NCBI GenBank assembly: GCA_037043455.1
Contig: JAWPHD010010315.1
Location: forward strand, 1-64,000
Source of the DNA: Cyrtodaria siliqua
Taxonomy: Eukaryota; Mollusca; Bivalvia; Adapedonta; Hiatellidae
Direction: 5' to 3'
DNA: 64,000 nt
Under the pieces are notes generated by a model. It was not told where the DNA came from and searched no databases. It worked only from the letters and a program-made list of their open reading frames with translations. The translations under genes and the position numbers were made by a program. This document shows, one piece after another, positions 21,245 to 33,609 of the stretch (within the stretch, counting starts at the first letter, position 1; every line of letters starts with the position of its first letter).

Positions 21245-22345
21245 TCATAACTTAGTAACCATTGAGATCCCCACCATATAACCATATATTACTGGACATG
21301 AACAGACAGATACAACCATCCAACCAGCATAGGCACCGGGTTGTTTTCCCACCCCTGGGGACATAGCCCCTCGGTCATAACTTTGAAACCATTGAGATCC
21401 CCACCCTATAACCATATATTACTGGACATGAACAGACAGATACAACCATCCAACCAGCATAGGCACCGGGTTGTTTCCCTACCCCTGGGGACATAGCCCC
21501 TCGGTCATAACATGGAAACCATTGACATCCCCACTCTATAACCATATATACACTTACTGGGCATGAACAGACGGATATAACCACCCAACTAGCACAGACC
21601 CCGGTCTCCTTTCCCACTCCTGGGGACATAGCCCCTCGGTCATAACTTGGAACCATTGAGATACCCACCCTATAACCATATATACACACTTACTGGGCAT
21701 CAACAGACGGATACAACCACCAAACCAGCATAGACCCGGACTCCTTCCCCACCCTTGGTGACATAGCCCCTGGGTCATGACTTGTAAACCGTTTAGATCC
21801 CACCCTATAACCATATATACACTTACTGGGCATGAACAGAGGGATATAACCATCCAACCAGCGTAGACCCTAGGCTTCTTCCCCACCTTTTAGGACCTAG
21901 CTCCTGGTCAAACTTCATAAATAATTTGATATTTTTAGCTCGACTGTTCGAAGGATATTTTGGGGTCTATAGGTCCATAGACTCCTTCCTTTCCCCTGGT
22001 AACAAAGCCCCTCGGTCATAACTTGTAAACCATTGAGATCCACACCCTTTAATCATATATAGGCAAGAACAGAAAGATACAACCATCCAACCAGGATAGA
22101 TCCGGGGCTCCTTCACCACCCGTGATGAAATAGCCCCTGGGTCATAACTTGTAAACCGTTGAGATCCATACCATATAATCATATATACACTTACTGGGCA
22201 TTAACAGACGGATACAACCATCCAACCAGCGTAGACCCTAGGCTTCTTCCCCACCTTTTAGGACCTAGCTCCTGGTCAAACTTCATAAATAATTTGATAT
22301 TTTAAGCTCGACTGTTCGAAGGATATTATGGGGTCTATAGGTCAA
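21245..22345 (-). repeat. ~130 bp tandem array, eight units
   Basis: Units contain 'ggtcataacttg.aaaccattgagatcc', 'ataaccatatat', 'actgggcatgaacagacggatacaaccatccaaccagc' and 'cccaccc.tggggacatagcccc'. A 75 bp block with 'cctggtcaaacttcataaataatttgatattt' recurs at about 21900 and 22270. Long minus frames here are repeat artefacts. Confidence 0.9.
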
Positions 22346-24299
22346 AGTTCATGGTCACAAATTGCATTTATGTATTGTTAAGCTCTTAGTATCAGGTTAA
22401 TGTTTACGTCCGCATTTCTTAACATATAAATAACTTCAATATTTTTTATCCAATCATCATCAAACTTATTCTAAATGGGATGATGATCGTATCTATTGAG
22501 TTCAAGATCATTGGATGAAAGGTCAAGGTCACAAAGGGGTCAAAGGTCAAATGCATTTACATATATTTTTAACATATTTTCTTTAAAACTATAAAATGTG
22601 TTATGTATCTTTTGAAAGGGATATTATGAAATTACCTCCGTATCATCATAGAAAAATAGTGTCCCTTGATTTAATGAAAATTCCAGTGTTTTCCTTCTTC
22701 TGACACATCCAGCTGGTTACTGACAAATGTGTTTCCTGCATTGGTTCAAAGTGTGAACATGTAGCATAATTACTGTGTAAGCAGTTAAATAACATACAAA
22801 CAACTAATCGTTTAAACCCTTCACAATCAGTACGACTTTTGCAAGTGACTTGAATTGACCACGGGATCCGTGTATAAATGTGTGCGCCCCTTTGTTCCTG
22901 TTGTTATCTCGTTTTTCAATGAGAAAGGTCAATGTGTGTGAGGCACCTTCATTATGTTACATATCAAATACGGATGTTATACATATCTTGATAACTGTCA
23001 TGATCTCAAAACGTATAGATTATTTTCAATGATATATTGTTTTAACTTTTTTTAAATCAGCATTTGGTTGAGATCAACAAAACCACAGTTGGCAGGGTCA
23101 TATCAGTCATTATTATAACTATTATTATCTAGTAGTAGAATACACACAATGGACCTGGAAAGTGAATATCATGGTTTGATTTGAGAACAATACATACTGA
23201 GCAAAATAAAATGTCATTTCCATAAACGATACGAAGCCGTGTATGTTCAGGGGCAATGATAAAGAGACATCGATATGACCAATGATAATGTTACAAAGTC
23301 ATTGTAAACAAAGCCAGTGAGAGAATATAAAAGAAAATATGATGGGAACATACTTTTTTAGGTTATCGAAAATCGTTGTCATTTCAATAAAACGGGAGGT
23401 AATTTTAAAATGACGAAAATTGAAATGTTTGTGTTTGAGAATAACAGTCGTTTGTGAACACGTTTCAGCGGGTTTTAAACAATAACAGAACGGGCACGTC
23501 ATGTCAATTCAAAAAATTACATTTGTTTAAAGCAGTACATTTGTTTAATGAAATAAGTTGTTTTTAATATAGGGAGGTAATTCTGATACTTCGCTTAGAT
23601 AATAATAAAATAACACCATTTTTTGAAAATCGTATCCTTATCTAGAATTTCTAAAAGCTTCAAACAATTATATCGATTTTAATATGTTCAATATTATGTC
23701 CCTTAAAAGTTGTGTTAAGCTTTATTTGTTCAGTATATTTAAAACATCAATCTCATCTCCGTTAGTGATATTCTTTGATCCACCATTCCCCATTCCAACC
23801 CATGTTGACCTAAGCTTCTGCTGAAAATGTAAGGCAAGTTTTCACTTAAATAATGAGTTACTATGCTATTTCAGGTAACAAAAAAAAACGGTTGTATGGT
23901 TGTATCACATGTTGTTAGGGTGTTATCAGTGGTTATGCACAGCAGGTATATTGCACAATTACAGATTACCCTATACATATATGTTATTTGTATAACCAAG
24001 AAGAATACATAAAAAAAAATGCCTCATTTCTATTTCAAAATATGTTTGACAACATCTGGTATAAAACTTTGTTCGAATTTAGTCATTTTCGAGATGTTTG
24101 CGTTTAATTTCGAGGGTTCAAACCATCCCTACGTATGTGGTACCTCATAAACATGTATAGAAGAAGTAGACCGACAAGATGCGACACGCAGAATTTGCAA
24201 TAACCTCAGTTTTGGGGTGAAACAGTTTGATACTGAACAAATATTGAAACAAACCCACTGTTATTGCTTGTATTTCCATAGGCCGGGTTTTGATTGAGT
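22346..24299. other. No gene recognised
   Basis: AT-rich. No repeat structure or exon with splice signals detected. A short minus frame at 23299-23502 has no support. Confidence 0.3.
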
Positions 24300-25550
24300 A
24301 TAAGCGCTTTTAAACAGTATACTTAAGGTAACAGCTGGTAATACCCTAACCCTGTGCAATACGACCATACAGCAGCCATTTTATTTCACCTGAACGTTTG
24401 CATTAGTTGATGGTTAGGTGAATATTTGCCGATTGTTTTCGAAAATTAATATAACTGACTAAATCATACCAAACAAACAAAAGTCGGTGGTGTAAAATGA
24501 ACCATCAATTTAATAAAAAATCTATATATAATATTCCATAAATATGCTAGTATATACTTGAAATAACCTCTGGTAATACATGAGCCCCTATGATACAGTC
24601 AAACAACATCTGTTTTATGTTACTTTACAGTTTGTATTAGTTGATGGTATAGGCGAATATTTGTCGGCTATTGCAAATATTACTGAAGTCTACTAAACCA
24701 TCACACAAAGCAGCAGTGAATGGATTAAAATGACCTCCCAATGTCATGCATAACATTGGATTTTAAGCAGTGTTGTCAAATGAAGTATATTGATACTTAA
24801 GCAGTATAATAAAGCCATTCGTCAATGGAAAATATCAAAAGAAATCTGGTTTGATAACGATATGCGCGTCATTTTAGTATTTAACATGTTAATAAGATAT
24901 TCCATGAGTGTGCTATTACATACTTAAAGTAACCGCTGGTAATGTCCTAACGACATTTGATACAACCATACAACCGCTGTTTTATGTCACCTGAAATTTT
25001 ATATTATTTGATGGCATATGTGAATTTGCGGGATTTTATGAACATTAATGTAATGAATTAGACTAAACCATAACATAAAAAAATACAGTGGGTGGTGTAA
25101 ATTGACCCCTCACTCCTCTTCCAATAAGTGTGAATGTTAAACATTGTTCATTGACAAAAGACGCATATAGTTACTTAAACAGTATAATGAATCATTGCTT
25201 TAATTAGAAAACATTAACATTATTCTGGTTTGATAATGATATGTGAGTAATATTAGTATTTAACGTGTATATAAAACATCACATAAGTGTGCTAGTACAG
25301 ATTTAAATCACTCGCTGGTTATGAGATACAACAATACAATCGATGTTTTAGTTCACATGACACGTTATATTATTGGATGAACTAGACGAATATGGATTTT
25401 ATGAACATTAATGTAGTCGACTAAACCATAACACAAACCAACAGTGGATGGGGTAAATAGATCCACCCACAATTCTATGCATAACTGTAAATTTAAGCAG
25501 TATTCATTGTCAAATGAAGTATTTTGATACTTAACCAGCTTAACGAAACC
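24300..25550 (+). repeat. ~360 bp tandem repeat, four diverged units
   Basis: Landmark 'ctggtaat' with 'acaaccatacaa.cgctgttttat' recurs near 24334, 24570, 24932 and 25315. Each is followed by 'ttgatgg....gaatat', 'gactaaaccataac' and 'cagtgg.tggtgtaaa'. Unit one is shortened by ~120 bp. The next array begins right after it. Confidence 0.85.
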
Positions 25551-25699
25551 ATTCCTTTGTGATACAGGTTTTCAATACACACATAAAGTTGCATACATGT
25601 GTTTATACATGTAGCAGTATTTTGACAGATGTTTGTATTGGCAGATAATCGACAGGCATGACATTGTATAATTATTAATGACATTTCCGTCAACATTGC

Positions 25700-26762
25700 C
25701 ATATGTGTAAGTATTGACCAAAACAACACAGAAATATGTAAAAAAAATAGAGTTTCGATGGAGTGGGGTGTGGAAACATAGCTATATATGTGTAAGAATT
25801 GTCCAAAACAACACAGAAATATGTAAAAAAAATATAGAAAATTTAAAAATATTCCAGTTTTGAGTGGGGGAAGGGGGAGGCGGCACAACATAGCAATGTT
25901 TAAGAATTGACCAAAACAACACAGAAATATGTAATAAAAAATAATAATAATAATTGAGTTTTGAGTGTGGGTGGGGTTGGTGGTGGGGAAGAGGCGGGGT
26001 GGGGGGTGGGGGTGTGTGTGTTGATAAGGGCAACATATATGTGTAAGAAGATATGTAAGAATTGACCAAAACAGCACAGAAATATGTAAAGAAAAAATAT
26101 TCCAGTTTCGGTTCGAGTTGGGTGAGGGCGGTGAGGGGAGGGTTGGGGGAGGGGGCAACATAGTTACATGTATGCGTAAGAACTGACAAAAACAACACAT
26201 AAATATGTGAAAAAAATAAAGAAATAAATCGAATTTCGAGTGGGAGGGGAGAGGCGGGGAGTGGGGGTGGTGGGGGATGAGGCAACATATATGTGTAAGA
26301 ATGTATGTGTAAGAATTGACCTAAACAACACAGAAATATGTAACAAATATAAAAATTAAATACAAATATTCCATTTTTGAGTATGTGTGTGTGGGGTGGG
26401 GGTAACATAGCTATGTGTAAGAATTGACCAAACAACTCAGAAATATGTTAATTTTTTTTTAAAAAAATCGAGTTTAGAGTAGGGGGATGGGGTGGGATGG
26501 AGAGGCGATGGTGGTGGGGGAAGAGGGCAACAGTATGTGTAAGAAGCTATGTATTGACCAAAACAACACAGAAATATGTAAAAAAAAAAAAAAAAAAAAA
26601 ATCCAGTTTCGAGTGGGGTGGTGTGGGGGGGGGGGGGGAGAGAGAAAGGAGGCGGAGTGGGCAACATGTGTAAGAATTGACAAAAGCAACACAGGAATAT
26701 GTAAAAAAAAAGAGTTTCGAGTGTGGGAGGGGAGAGGCGGGTGGGTGTGGGGTAACATATAT
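25700..26762 (+). repeat. ~120 bp G-rich minisatellite, nine units
   Basis: 'gaccaaaacaacacagaaatatgtaa' recurs near 25717, 25801, 25912, 26066, 26185, 26316, 26426, 26556 and 26680. Each unit runs: A-rich tract, 'tccagtttcgagtg', a G-run tract (for example 25969-26012 and 26616-26638), then 'gggcaacatatatgtgtaag'. The proline-rich minus frames (PPPPTLPSPP) are its complement, not genes. Confidence 0.92.
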
Positions 26763-26924
26763 ATATATAATTTGGGTTCCATGAGAGCCCATGGGTTACA
26801 GGAACCAAAATTGCTTATGCAGCCCTTACGATAATGCTATAAGGAAGCCCATGGCCAATAGTGGTTGTGCTAGGATAAGCAATGTAAGAGATATAGACTT
26901 GTAAACACAACGTACACGCAAACC

Positions 26925-27008
26925 TTGATGTGCGACGCCGACGCCAACGCCGACGCCGACGCCTGGGTGATTACATAAGCTCTCTTATTCGTCGAATATC
27001 CGAGCTAA
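26925..27008 (-). repeat. Family D end, inverted
   Basis: (GACGCC)n block 26937-26965 followed by 'ttattcgtcgaatatccgagctaaaa', the reverse complement of the 20615-20700 start. Confidence 0.65.
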
Positions 27009-27480
27009 AAAGGCAATGACATAGACAGTTGAATCAAACTACGGGATTAATCATAAAACTATTCAGTTTAGCATATACGGAAACGAAACATAGTGTGATT
27101 CATACCAACTTTATGCGTCTACGTGCGTACACTTAGCTGCGAGAACAATTTAAAACTATGAACACAAACATCATTATTATTATGGGGTGTCGTACTGCCT
27201 TTTTAACCACCATTTGTTGATATCGCCTATTCCAATAGGTGATCTCACCATATGATGTTATTATTAAAAGCCAATCCATACATCGACTCATGCTGCTTGT
27301 GGAGGCAGGTCTAAGTACACACTATTGTCAAAGACAATTGTGACGCTACTAAATGTCACACCCATTATATTATTATTTTTTTATTTTTTTTTAATATTCC
27401 ATATGTTTGCTATTGTAGTATGTGTAAATACCAACATACTACAAGATTATATTCACTGGTGTACTCTTTAAAGAGAGAAA
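27009..27480. other. No feature recognised
   Basis: AT-rich spacer with a T-run near 27375-27395. Nothing coding seen. Confidence 0.3.
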
Positions 27481-27482
27481 GC

Positions 27483-27620
27483 ATGAAATGAGAAATTTGG
27501 AAATCGCCGAACACGATAAATAAAAAAAAATGTTGAAGTCTCGGTTTGATTAAGATTGTTCATGAACGGTAGTGAAAAATGCTTGCTACCGTTTTTGCTC
27601 TCTAGGCCCGGGTAGAGCAT
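27483..27620 (+). mobile_element. Family A hairpin element, copy A4 (partial)
   Basis: 'gaaatttggaaatcgccgaacacgata' start. Hairpin 1 is degraded, and hairpin 2 is GAACGGTAG 27564-27572 with CTACCGTTT 27586-27594 (one G.T at the end). It breaks off after 'ctctaggcccgggtagagc'. Confidence 0.6.
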
Positions 27621-27624
27621 TAAA

Positions 27625-27856
27625 ATAGCCTTTCGATTTATTTATCCAGTATCATTTTGACTTTAAACCTAATTACATATAGTTAAATACAATTATGTTG
27701 ATTGTTCACCTTTTTTCGTTATTCTACCATGGGTTTGAATACATTACTGATGAAATATAATCAAATGTTAGTAATATCGTAAAAACAATTTGCCTTATAA
27801 TATTCTTATAATTAATATTAATGATTAAACAAATGCAATGTTTATGTAGAAAATGT
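27625..27856 (+). repeat. Dispersed repeat pair member G1
   Basis: 'tttatttatccagtatcattttgactttaaacct' through 'taatgattaaacaaatg' matches 33610-33788. Function unknown. Confidence 0.5.
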
Positions 27857-28048
27857 AAGTTTGACTTAACTAAATAGCCGTGAGTCCCCTTAAGATGGAC
27901 TCATCACTTTCATCTTTCACCGATGTACTAACATCTACTTTCTTTATGCATATGGAGGATCCTTCCTCATCATATTCTCAAACCTAGGAATAGCTACGAT
28001 TCCCTCCATCAGATAACCCTGTAATTGTCGTAGAAAATCCGAGACATT

Positions 28049-28244
28049 GTCAGGGAGAAACCGTGACATTAGAATTGCAATCGTCAGGACACTGTGACAG
28101 ATTTATACAGTGGAATTTGTTTGCCGCATAACGACATAATAGGCAGTATTGACTTTTCGTTGCGCAACCGTGACTGGTTTTCGTCGAGAATCCATTTGCG
28201 CTGATACCAGATTTACCCCTGGTGAATCTACATACCCAAACTAC
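28049..28244 (-). CDS. Possible cysteine-rich (Ly6/three-finger-like) terminal exon
   Basis: The minus strand reads a cysteine-rich tail with HGCATKSQYC, then FHCINLSQCPDDCNSN and a stop (TGA at 28047-28049). The GCA...C spacing and the closing C..DDCN resemble the C-terminal half of Ly6/uPAR three-finger domains. A plausible acceptor (TATGTAG) lies near 28240. No partner exon with the first cysteines was found and the motif is short. It could be a chance frame or pseudogene fragment. Confidence 0.27.
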
Positions 28245-28301
28245 ATACACTGTCAACTACACACTCATCTATAACCTGAGTAGACTATGGACTATGACAG
28301 C

Positions 28302-28946
28302 TGTTACCCTCATGTTTATGATGCTACATGTGTACATGTTTATTAACCCAGCTGCCATATTGTTTCTATTGACAGCACACATATAAATAGCTGATTCTAG
28401 TACTCTCTAAATTACTAATTACATACTGAGATGTGTAGATTGTTACAGAAAAATCTTTTAATCTAGAATGTTCCGTGTTGGTATATAAAGCTGGCCTTCC
28501 TAAAACGTGTGGGATTTCAGTATTAGTATTCAAAGTGGAGTATCTGGTTCATTGTTTTAATTGAGAATTTACAACATATTAGATTCTGTGAATTAAAATA
28601 TAGTGGGAGAGGATAACAAAAATGTTGGGCTCATCTACTGAGTTTGGATTATTGGATTATTTGGACCTTTGAACTATAATGAATTAATAAACCAGGAAAG
28701 ATTTAAAATGAAATTGGATTAAAAGGACACTTGATAACCTTGATTAAAGGGAAAATTACCAATATTTTTTTGACTTTATTCATTAATTGAATTTTAAAGA
28801 AATACTGGATTCATGTTATGTACTTTCTGTATGTGCATTTTTCATTTTTCATTTACATTGTAGTATTTTAATAAATTTGTTGATTATATCACACAAATAG
28901 TTGTTACTGGTTTTACTTCCTTTCTTGTTACATTTTACCAGTAACA
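28302..28946 (+). mobile_element. 5' LTR of a gypsy-like LTR retrotransposon
   Basis: Begins TGTTAC (28302-28307) and ends GTAACA (28941-28946), an inverted terminal hexamer with TG...CA ends. TATATAAA at 28482-28489 is a promoter candidate, and AATAAA lies near 28869. A primer-binding site follows directly. A second TGTTAC at 28441 is an alternative start. An internal echo of the LTR-end/PBS junction ('aacaaaaatgttgggctc', 28618-28635) may mark an older related insertion. No 3' LTR found in the window. Confidence 0.6.
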
Positions 28947-28951
28947 AAAAT

Positions 28952-28969
28952 GTGGGGCTCGTCCAGGAT
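28952..28969 (+). promoter_or_regulatory. Primer-binding site, tRNA-Pro type
   Basis: Six bases after the LTR end, 18 bases match the usual proline-tRNA primer site at 15 positions, with an uninterrupted GGGGCTCGTCC core (28954-28964). This fixes the LTR end and the direction of the element. Confidence 0.65.
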
Positions 28970-29203
28970 AAAAATATTTTCGGACGCTTTTATTATGTAT
29001 ACATTGTTTTCGGCAAAATTAATAATAAAATAATAAAAGTACAAAAGCACTCGTAAATTTGTAATATTATAAAAAGTTAAACCGGCAGCAATCAAAATGG
29101 TGTTTGATCTTGTGAACAATTTGTTGCTTCGCATACCCAGGAGGAATTTGACAAACTAAAAGAGGATGTTTTGCTCTTGCTTGCCAAAAAGTATGATTTA
29201 TCA

Positions 29204-29600
29204 TGCAGATATGCACTTTTCTGCATAATAAAGGGTTGACCTAATAAATTATGCTTTATTAAGCACTGACCAATAAAGCAAATCAATGCGGAATCCCTCG
29301 GCTTTATTTTACGTAATGTTATCTGACGACATGTACGTAACGTTGCCTGACGTCATAAAACAAACAAAAAACAACAACATGGCGGCGTTCTCGATAAGCG
29401 TAACATTCTGAGAAATAGGTAATAATAGTAATTCATACAGACAATGTGGATAATCTACATGATAAATAGAATATTATGTCAGTGCCTTTTACTATCAAGT
29501 TTATTAGGCTCGGCACGTAAACGAAGAGCCTCGCCATTCTTCGTTTTCTAAGCCTCGCCTAATAAACTTGATAGGACATAATATTCTCTATTTAACGCAA
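29204..29600 (-). mobile_element. Hairpin-bearing insertion inside gag, with P5 and a CRE-like octamer
   Basis: Separates the two gag pieces. It contains a small hairpin at its left edge ('atgcagatatgcacttttctgcat'), TGACGTCA at 29348-29355 and the long hairpin P5 at 29464-29593. The right boundary comes just after P5. No clear target duplication seen. Confidence 0.5.
29464..29593 (-). repeat. Long hairpin P5 with CGAG/CGAG block
   Basis: ATCAAGTTTATTAGG faces CCTAATAAACTTGAT (29493-29507 with 29558-29572). The outer AAATAGA..ATATTATGTC faces GACATAATATTCTCTATTT (29464-29480 with 29575-29593, one 2-base bulge). The inner ACGAAGA / TCTTCGT also pairs. Directly inside the main stem CTCG faces CTCG (29509-29512 with 29554-29557), i.e. 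CGAG/CGAG on the minus strand. Confidence 0.85.
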
Positions 29601-30059
29601 GTTAAATCTTCCATGAGCAAATTTGATATTAAGAATATTTTGGTTAAATATCTGGTTGAAGAAGACATTTATGATGAAAGTGCATTAAATTGAAATTGAA
29701 TTATAAAACAGAAAAATAAATTGAAATTAGAGAAAATGCAATTGCAAGAAGGAAAAACTAAATCTAAAAATATTCTTGTGTTTAATATTTTAAATGCAGA
29801 TCTCTCCCTACCAAACATTTTCTTCTTTTCAACGTTTTGGTTCTTAATCCACATATCTCAGTGCTTTACATAATTTGTAGTTTCAATCACATATAAGAAA
29901 TGTTGGTTCATAGGAGAAACTGAAATGTGTGAAAACTAGAGATTTGTGGGGTTTTTTAACAAATCATCCAACCTATGAGATAGGGCACCAAACTGGCGCA
30001 GAAAATCAGTAAAGTCCACGACATTAGCAAAATAAGTTTTGATTGAATAAATATATTAA

Positions 30060-30512
30060 TTATGTAAATATATGCCTGAATGAATGAATGAAAGAACGAA
30101 CGAACAAACAAACGAACGTACGTTCGAACGAACGAACGATCAAACAAAACACAAACAAACAAATTAATAATTGAATGATTGAATTAATGAATGAATGAAT
30201 GAATGAATGAATGAATGAATGAATGAATGAATGAATGAATGAATGAATGAATGAATGAATTAATGAATTAATGAATTAATGAATGAATTATTTAATTAAT
30301 GAATGAATACATGATGAAATGAATAAATGAATGCATTAATTAATGAATGAAGCATGAATGAATGAATGAATGCATAAATGAATGAATGAATGAATGAATG
30401 AATGAATCAATGAATGAATGAATGAATGAATGAACGAATGAATGAATGAATGAATGAATGAATGAATGAATGAATGAATGAATGAATGAATGAATGAATG
30501 AACGAACGAATA
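30060..30512 (+). repeat. (GAAT)n microsatellite, ~450 bp
   Basis: Long GAAT runs with GAAC and TTAA variants, led by a (GAAC)n patch containing the perfect palindrome CGAACGTACGTTCG. Minus-strand HSFIHSFI-type frames are artefacts. Confidence 0.97.
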
Positions 30513-30589
30513 AAAAGAACACATCTCAAAATTGTATGTTTCTATAAAACACCCGTGACTCCTAGAGGTAGTGAGATATGACCTCATGT

Positions 30590-30800
30590 TCCTGATTTAA
30601 CACGCTATATATAAAACCATGTGTCATGTGGTTTCAGAGAAGATCTTTTGTAAGCCTTAGGACTGTTTTCATATATAGGTCTAAAAAAGCATGTGAAATC
30701 TCTATACATGGGACTGAACAAGCCTGACGGTCCAGTACCTAGGAATCGTTTCTGGGCAAAAACTGTCTCAAATTATGTCCCAAACGAAGATTTTGATGAA
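30590..30800 (+). repeat. Family E repeat fragment
   Basis: 'gtgtcatgtggtttcagagaagat...atataggtct' and 'agcatgtgaaatctctatac' match the units at 3.4-3.5 kb. Confidence 0.5.
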
Positions 30801-31419
30801 GGCATTACAGTTTATAATATGTTTTTCTCCTGTATATGTGTGTGTGTGTTTTGGTGGTGGTGGAGGTGAGCAGAGGGGAGAAGGTGCGGGGGTGGGGGTT
30901 GTAAGTGGCGTCATCAGGTCTAATATACACAAAATTCACTTGCAGAGCCATTTTTCTAAAAAAAAAATAAAAAAAAAAAATGTTTAAGCTTGACAAATAT
31001 ACAAGTATACTTCTTTGGAAATACAAGTATATCAAACAATTTCAGTGTTTCCACCCTAGAGATGTGCCGAGGTGGGGGTTGGGCTGGGTGAGAGGTCAAT
31101 TCGGTCAAATATCTATTTTTATTTCTCAGTAAAATGTAATGATTTTGTGAATATCACTATAATTTGCTACAGGGTCAACACGGGACTCTGGGATAGGGGT
31201 CGAAAGTTCAAATACACAACTAAACTAAACATGTTTTATTCATTTACAGTGCCATATGTGTATATAGAAAAGCATAACTACTAATAGTACTATTTCTGAT
31301 CTGAGTATCAAAGAACGATCAAAACAATTACATGTAAAATGGATACAGAGTTAAGGGGAATTGACATGTGTGAAGAAAACGTGTGTATTTGCGACGGCGC
31401 GCCGTTGAATTTGTTCTAG
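30801..31419. other. No gene recognised
   Basis: Contains a G-rich patch (30850-30900), an A-run (30958-30980) and AT-rich sequence. Short frames here are unsupported. Confidence 0.3.
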
Positions 31420-33185
31420 AATTTTATTTAATAATTGTAAAACAGGGTTATGACCATTGACCTGAATTTACGCCTGTTACATCCTAAATCAGAACTGAAC
31501 AAGTCTAGAGTACCACGATAAGGCAAGTAAATACCCTTTCGAGTTATACCTTTCTCTATGACACTTTCAATAAGTTTAACTCGACTCATAATTTGTCGAG
31601 TGGTCAACATATTCCGCATGAACAGACGGCGAATAGGCGGACGATACGGCAGATAGGCGGAAGGACGGACGAACGAACGACTGAAAAAGAGCTATCATTA
31701 TATATTACCTCACCTAAGAACTTTTGGCTCATGTTACCTTATTACCGAAAGTAGTTTCATACACAAACATGATAATAATGCTTCTCAAAAATTACATGTC
31801 ATTTTTTATTTAATTATTGTGAAAAAGATCATGTCCTTTGACCTCAATTTATTCCGATTACTTTCAAAATCAACGCTGAACACGGGTACCACGATAAAAG
31901 CGGGAGAATACCCTTTCGAGTGAAAGCTTTTGCTGCTCGTAATATTTTGAACTCGACTCGCAATTCATGGAGTGGGTGTTGGATTGGCGGACGGACGGAC
32001 GGACGACGAACGAATTATCACCGTACAATAGCTTACATCTGAGCCTTTACTTATATTAACTCATAACCTTACAATCCCAAACAAAATAATACTGTTTTTC
32101 AAGAATGTACATTGAACTTTTCAATTAAAATATTTTGGAAAAATGATCATGACCTTTTATCTCCATTGGTCGGCGAACAACGAATTTTCAACGTATATCA
32201 CCTCATCTCCGAGACTTTTAGTTATGTTAACTTATTGCCGAAATATGCTTCATGCATAAAGAAATACTAATGGCTTTCAAAAATGTATTTTTTTTTAAAT
32301 TAAATATTTGTGAAAAAGGGTCATGACCTTTTACCTCAATTTATCCCTGCCACATTTAAAATCACGGCAGAACATGGGTACCTCGACAAAGGTGAGATAT
32401 TTCACTTTCGAGTGATACGTGTCTCACTGCTCCTCGCGAAATGTTGAACTCGACTCACAATTCATTGAGTGGCTACTAGACATTATCGCGGACAGACGAC
32501 GGTCGTTGGTTGGGCGGACGGGCGGACGAAGGACGAATACTTTTCACCAAATATAAGCTCACTTCTGAGCATTTTACTTATGTTAGCTTATGACCGAAAT
32601 ATGCACTGTACATAAACAAAATACTAATGGCTTTCAAAAATGTACATTCAATTTTTCAATTACATATTCTGAAAAAGGGCATGCCCTTTGACCTCAATTT
32701 ACCTCTGTCACATATTCAATCATGGCAGAACAAGGGTACCACTACAAAGGTAAGATATTACCCTTTCGAGTGATATCGGTCTCTATGCTCCTCGCAAAAT
32801 GTTGAACTCGACTCACAATTCATTTAGCGGCTATTACACGTTCTCTCGGACAGTCAGCGGATGGGCGGACGGACGGCGGATGGGCGGACGGACGACTGAC
32901 GAAGACTTTTCGCCGTATGCTTAGCTAATGACCGAAATACGCATTGTACATAAACAAAATACTAATGGCTTTCAAAAATGTGCATTCAATTTTTCAATTA
33001 AATACTCTGAAAAAGGCTATGACATCAAGTTATCCATGTCTCATACAAAATCATGGCTGAACACGGGTATAACGACAAAGGCAATATATTACTCTTTCAA
33101 GTGAAATCTGTCGCTATGCTCCTCGCAAAATGTTGAACTCGACTCAAAAATCGTCGAGTGGCCTCTAGACTATTTCGTTTAAAAT
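31420..33185 (+). repeat. Complex tandem repeat, 320-380 bp units, about six copies
   Basis: Landmark 'tgacct..atttatcc' recurs near 31453, 31833, 32150, 32325, 32685 and 33020. Each unit carries 'cagaacatgggtacc.cgacaaagg', 'ctttcgagtgata', 'gttgaactcgactcacaattcat', a GGCGGACGGACG patch and 'accgaaatatgca..gtacataaa'. One unit (32150-32325) is strongly shortened. Confidence 0.88.
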
Positions 33186-33609
33186 CATATTTAAAATGTA
33201 ATAGACTAGTATACTAATAGTCTGATCGTAAGAATAATATTCGGTCGATAGTAGTCGTGTTACATGCTACTATCTCTTTTTTAACTATTCTATTCTCTTG
33301 GATCTCTGACAAGAAACGCAAATGCACCACTAGACTCGATTTTAACATCATCAATTTAAACTGCTTTTCGTGAAACCAGACTGCATTTTAAAAGAAAATC
33401 CTTTTCAGTGCCTTTGATGTAGGGGAAATGCTTTCACAGTCCACTTAAGCCATCTCCCAATGGTATTCCTGCAACTATTGTTATATATATTATAAATAGA
33501 GGTTTGTCAAGCGGATCAGACAATTTATGAAGACATTCAAGTAGGTCCTAGTTCGTGGTATTATTTTGTTAAAATTACACATGGCAATCATTATGTCTTA
33601 TCAAACATA
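33186..33609. other. No feature recognised
   Basis: AT-rich, no coding signal. Confidence 0.3.

Larger units (their letters stand above)
29097..29693 (+). pseudogene. gag N-terminus of the LTR element, frameshifted and split
   Basis: After the PBS an ATG (29097) opens MVFDLV and then needs a frame change. From 29114 the frame reads through TQEEFDKLKEDVLLLLAKKYDL (written here only as a landmark; ends 29203). About 397 bp of unrelated hairpin-bearing DNA (29204-29600) intervene. The frame resumes at 29601 with SMSKFDIKNILVKYLVEED and a stop at 29691. Alternating acidic/basic helices of this kind mark gag N-termini of molluscan gypsy elements (recall). Broken by a frameshift, an insertion and a stop, hence non-functional. 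Confidence 0.55.

Noticed and set aside
21375..21886. 104-110 codon minus frames (MVIGWGCQWF..)
   Set aside because: Artefact of the ~130 bp tandem array.
25493..26808. Long proline-rich frames resembling extensin-like proteins
   Set aside because: Complement of G-runs in the ~120 bp minisatellite; several frames are open in parallel and none has a plausible start or domain.
30336..30587. HSFIHSFI repeat protein
   Set aside because: Translation of the (GAAT)n microsatellite.
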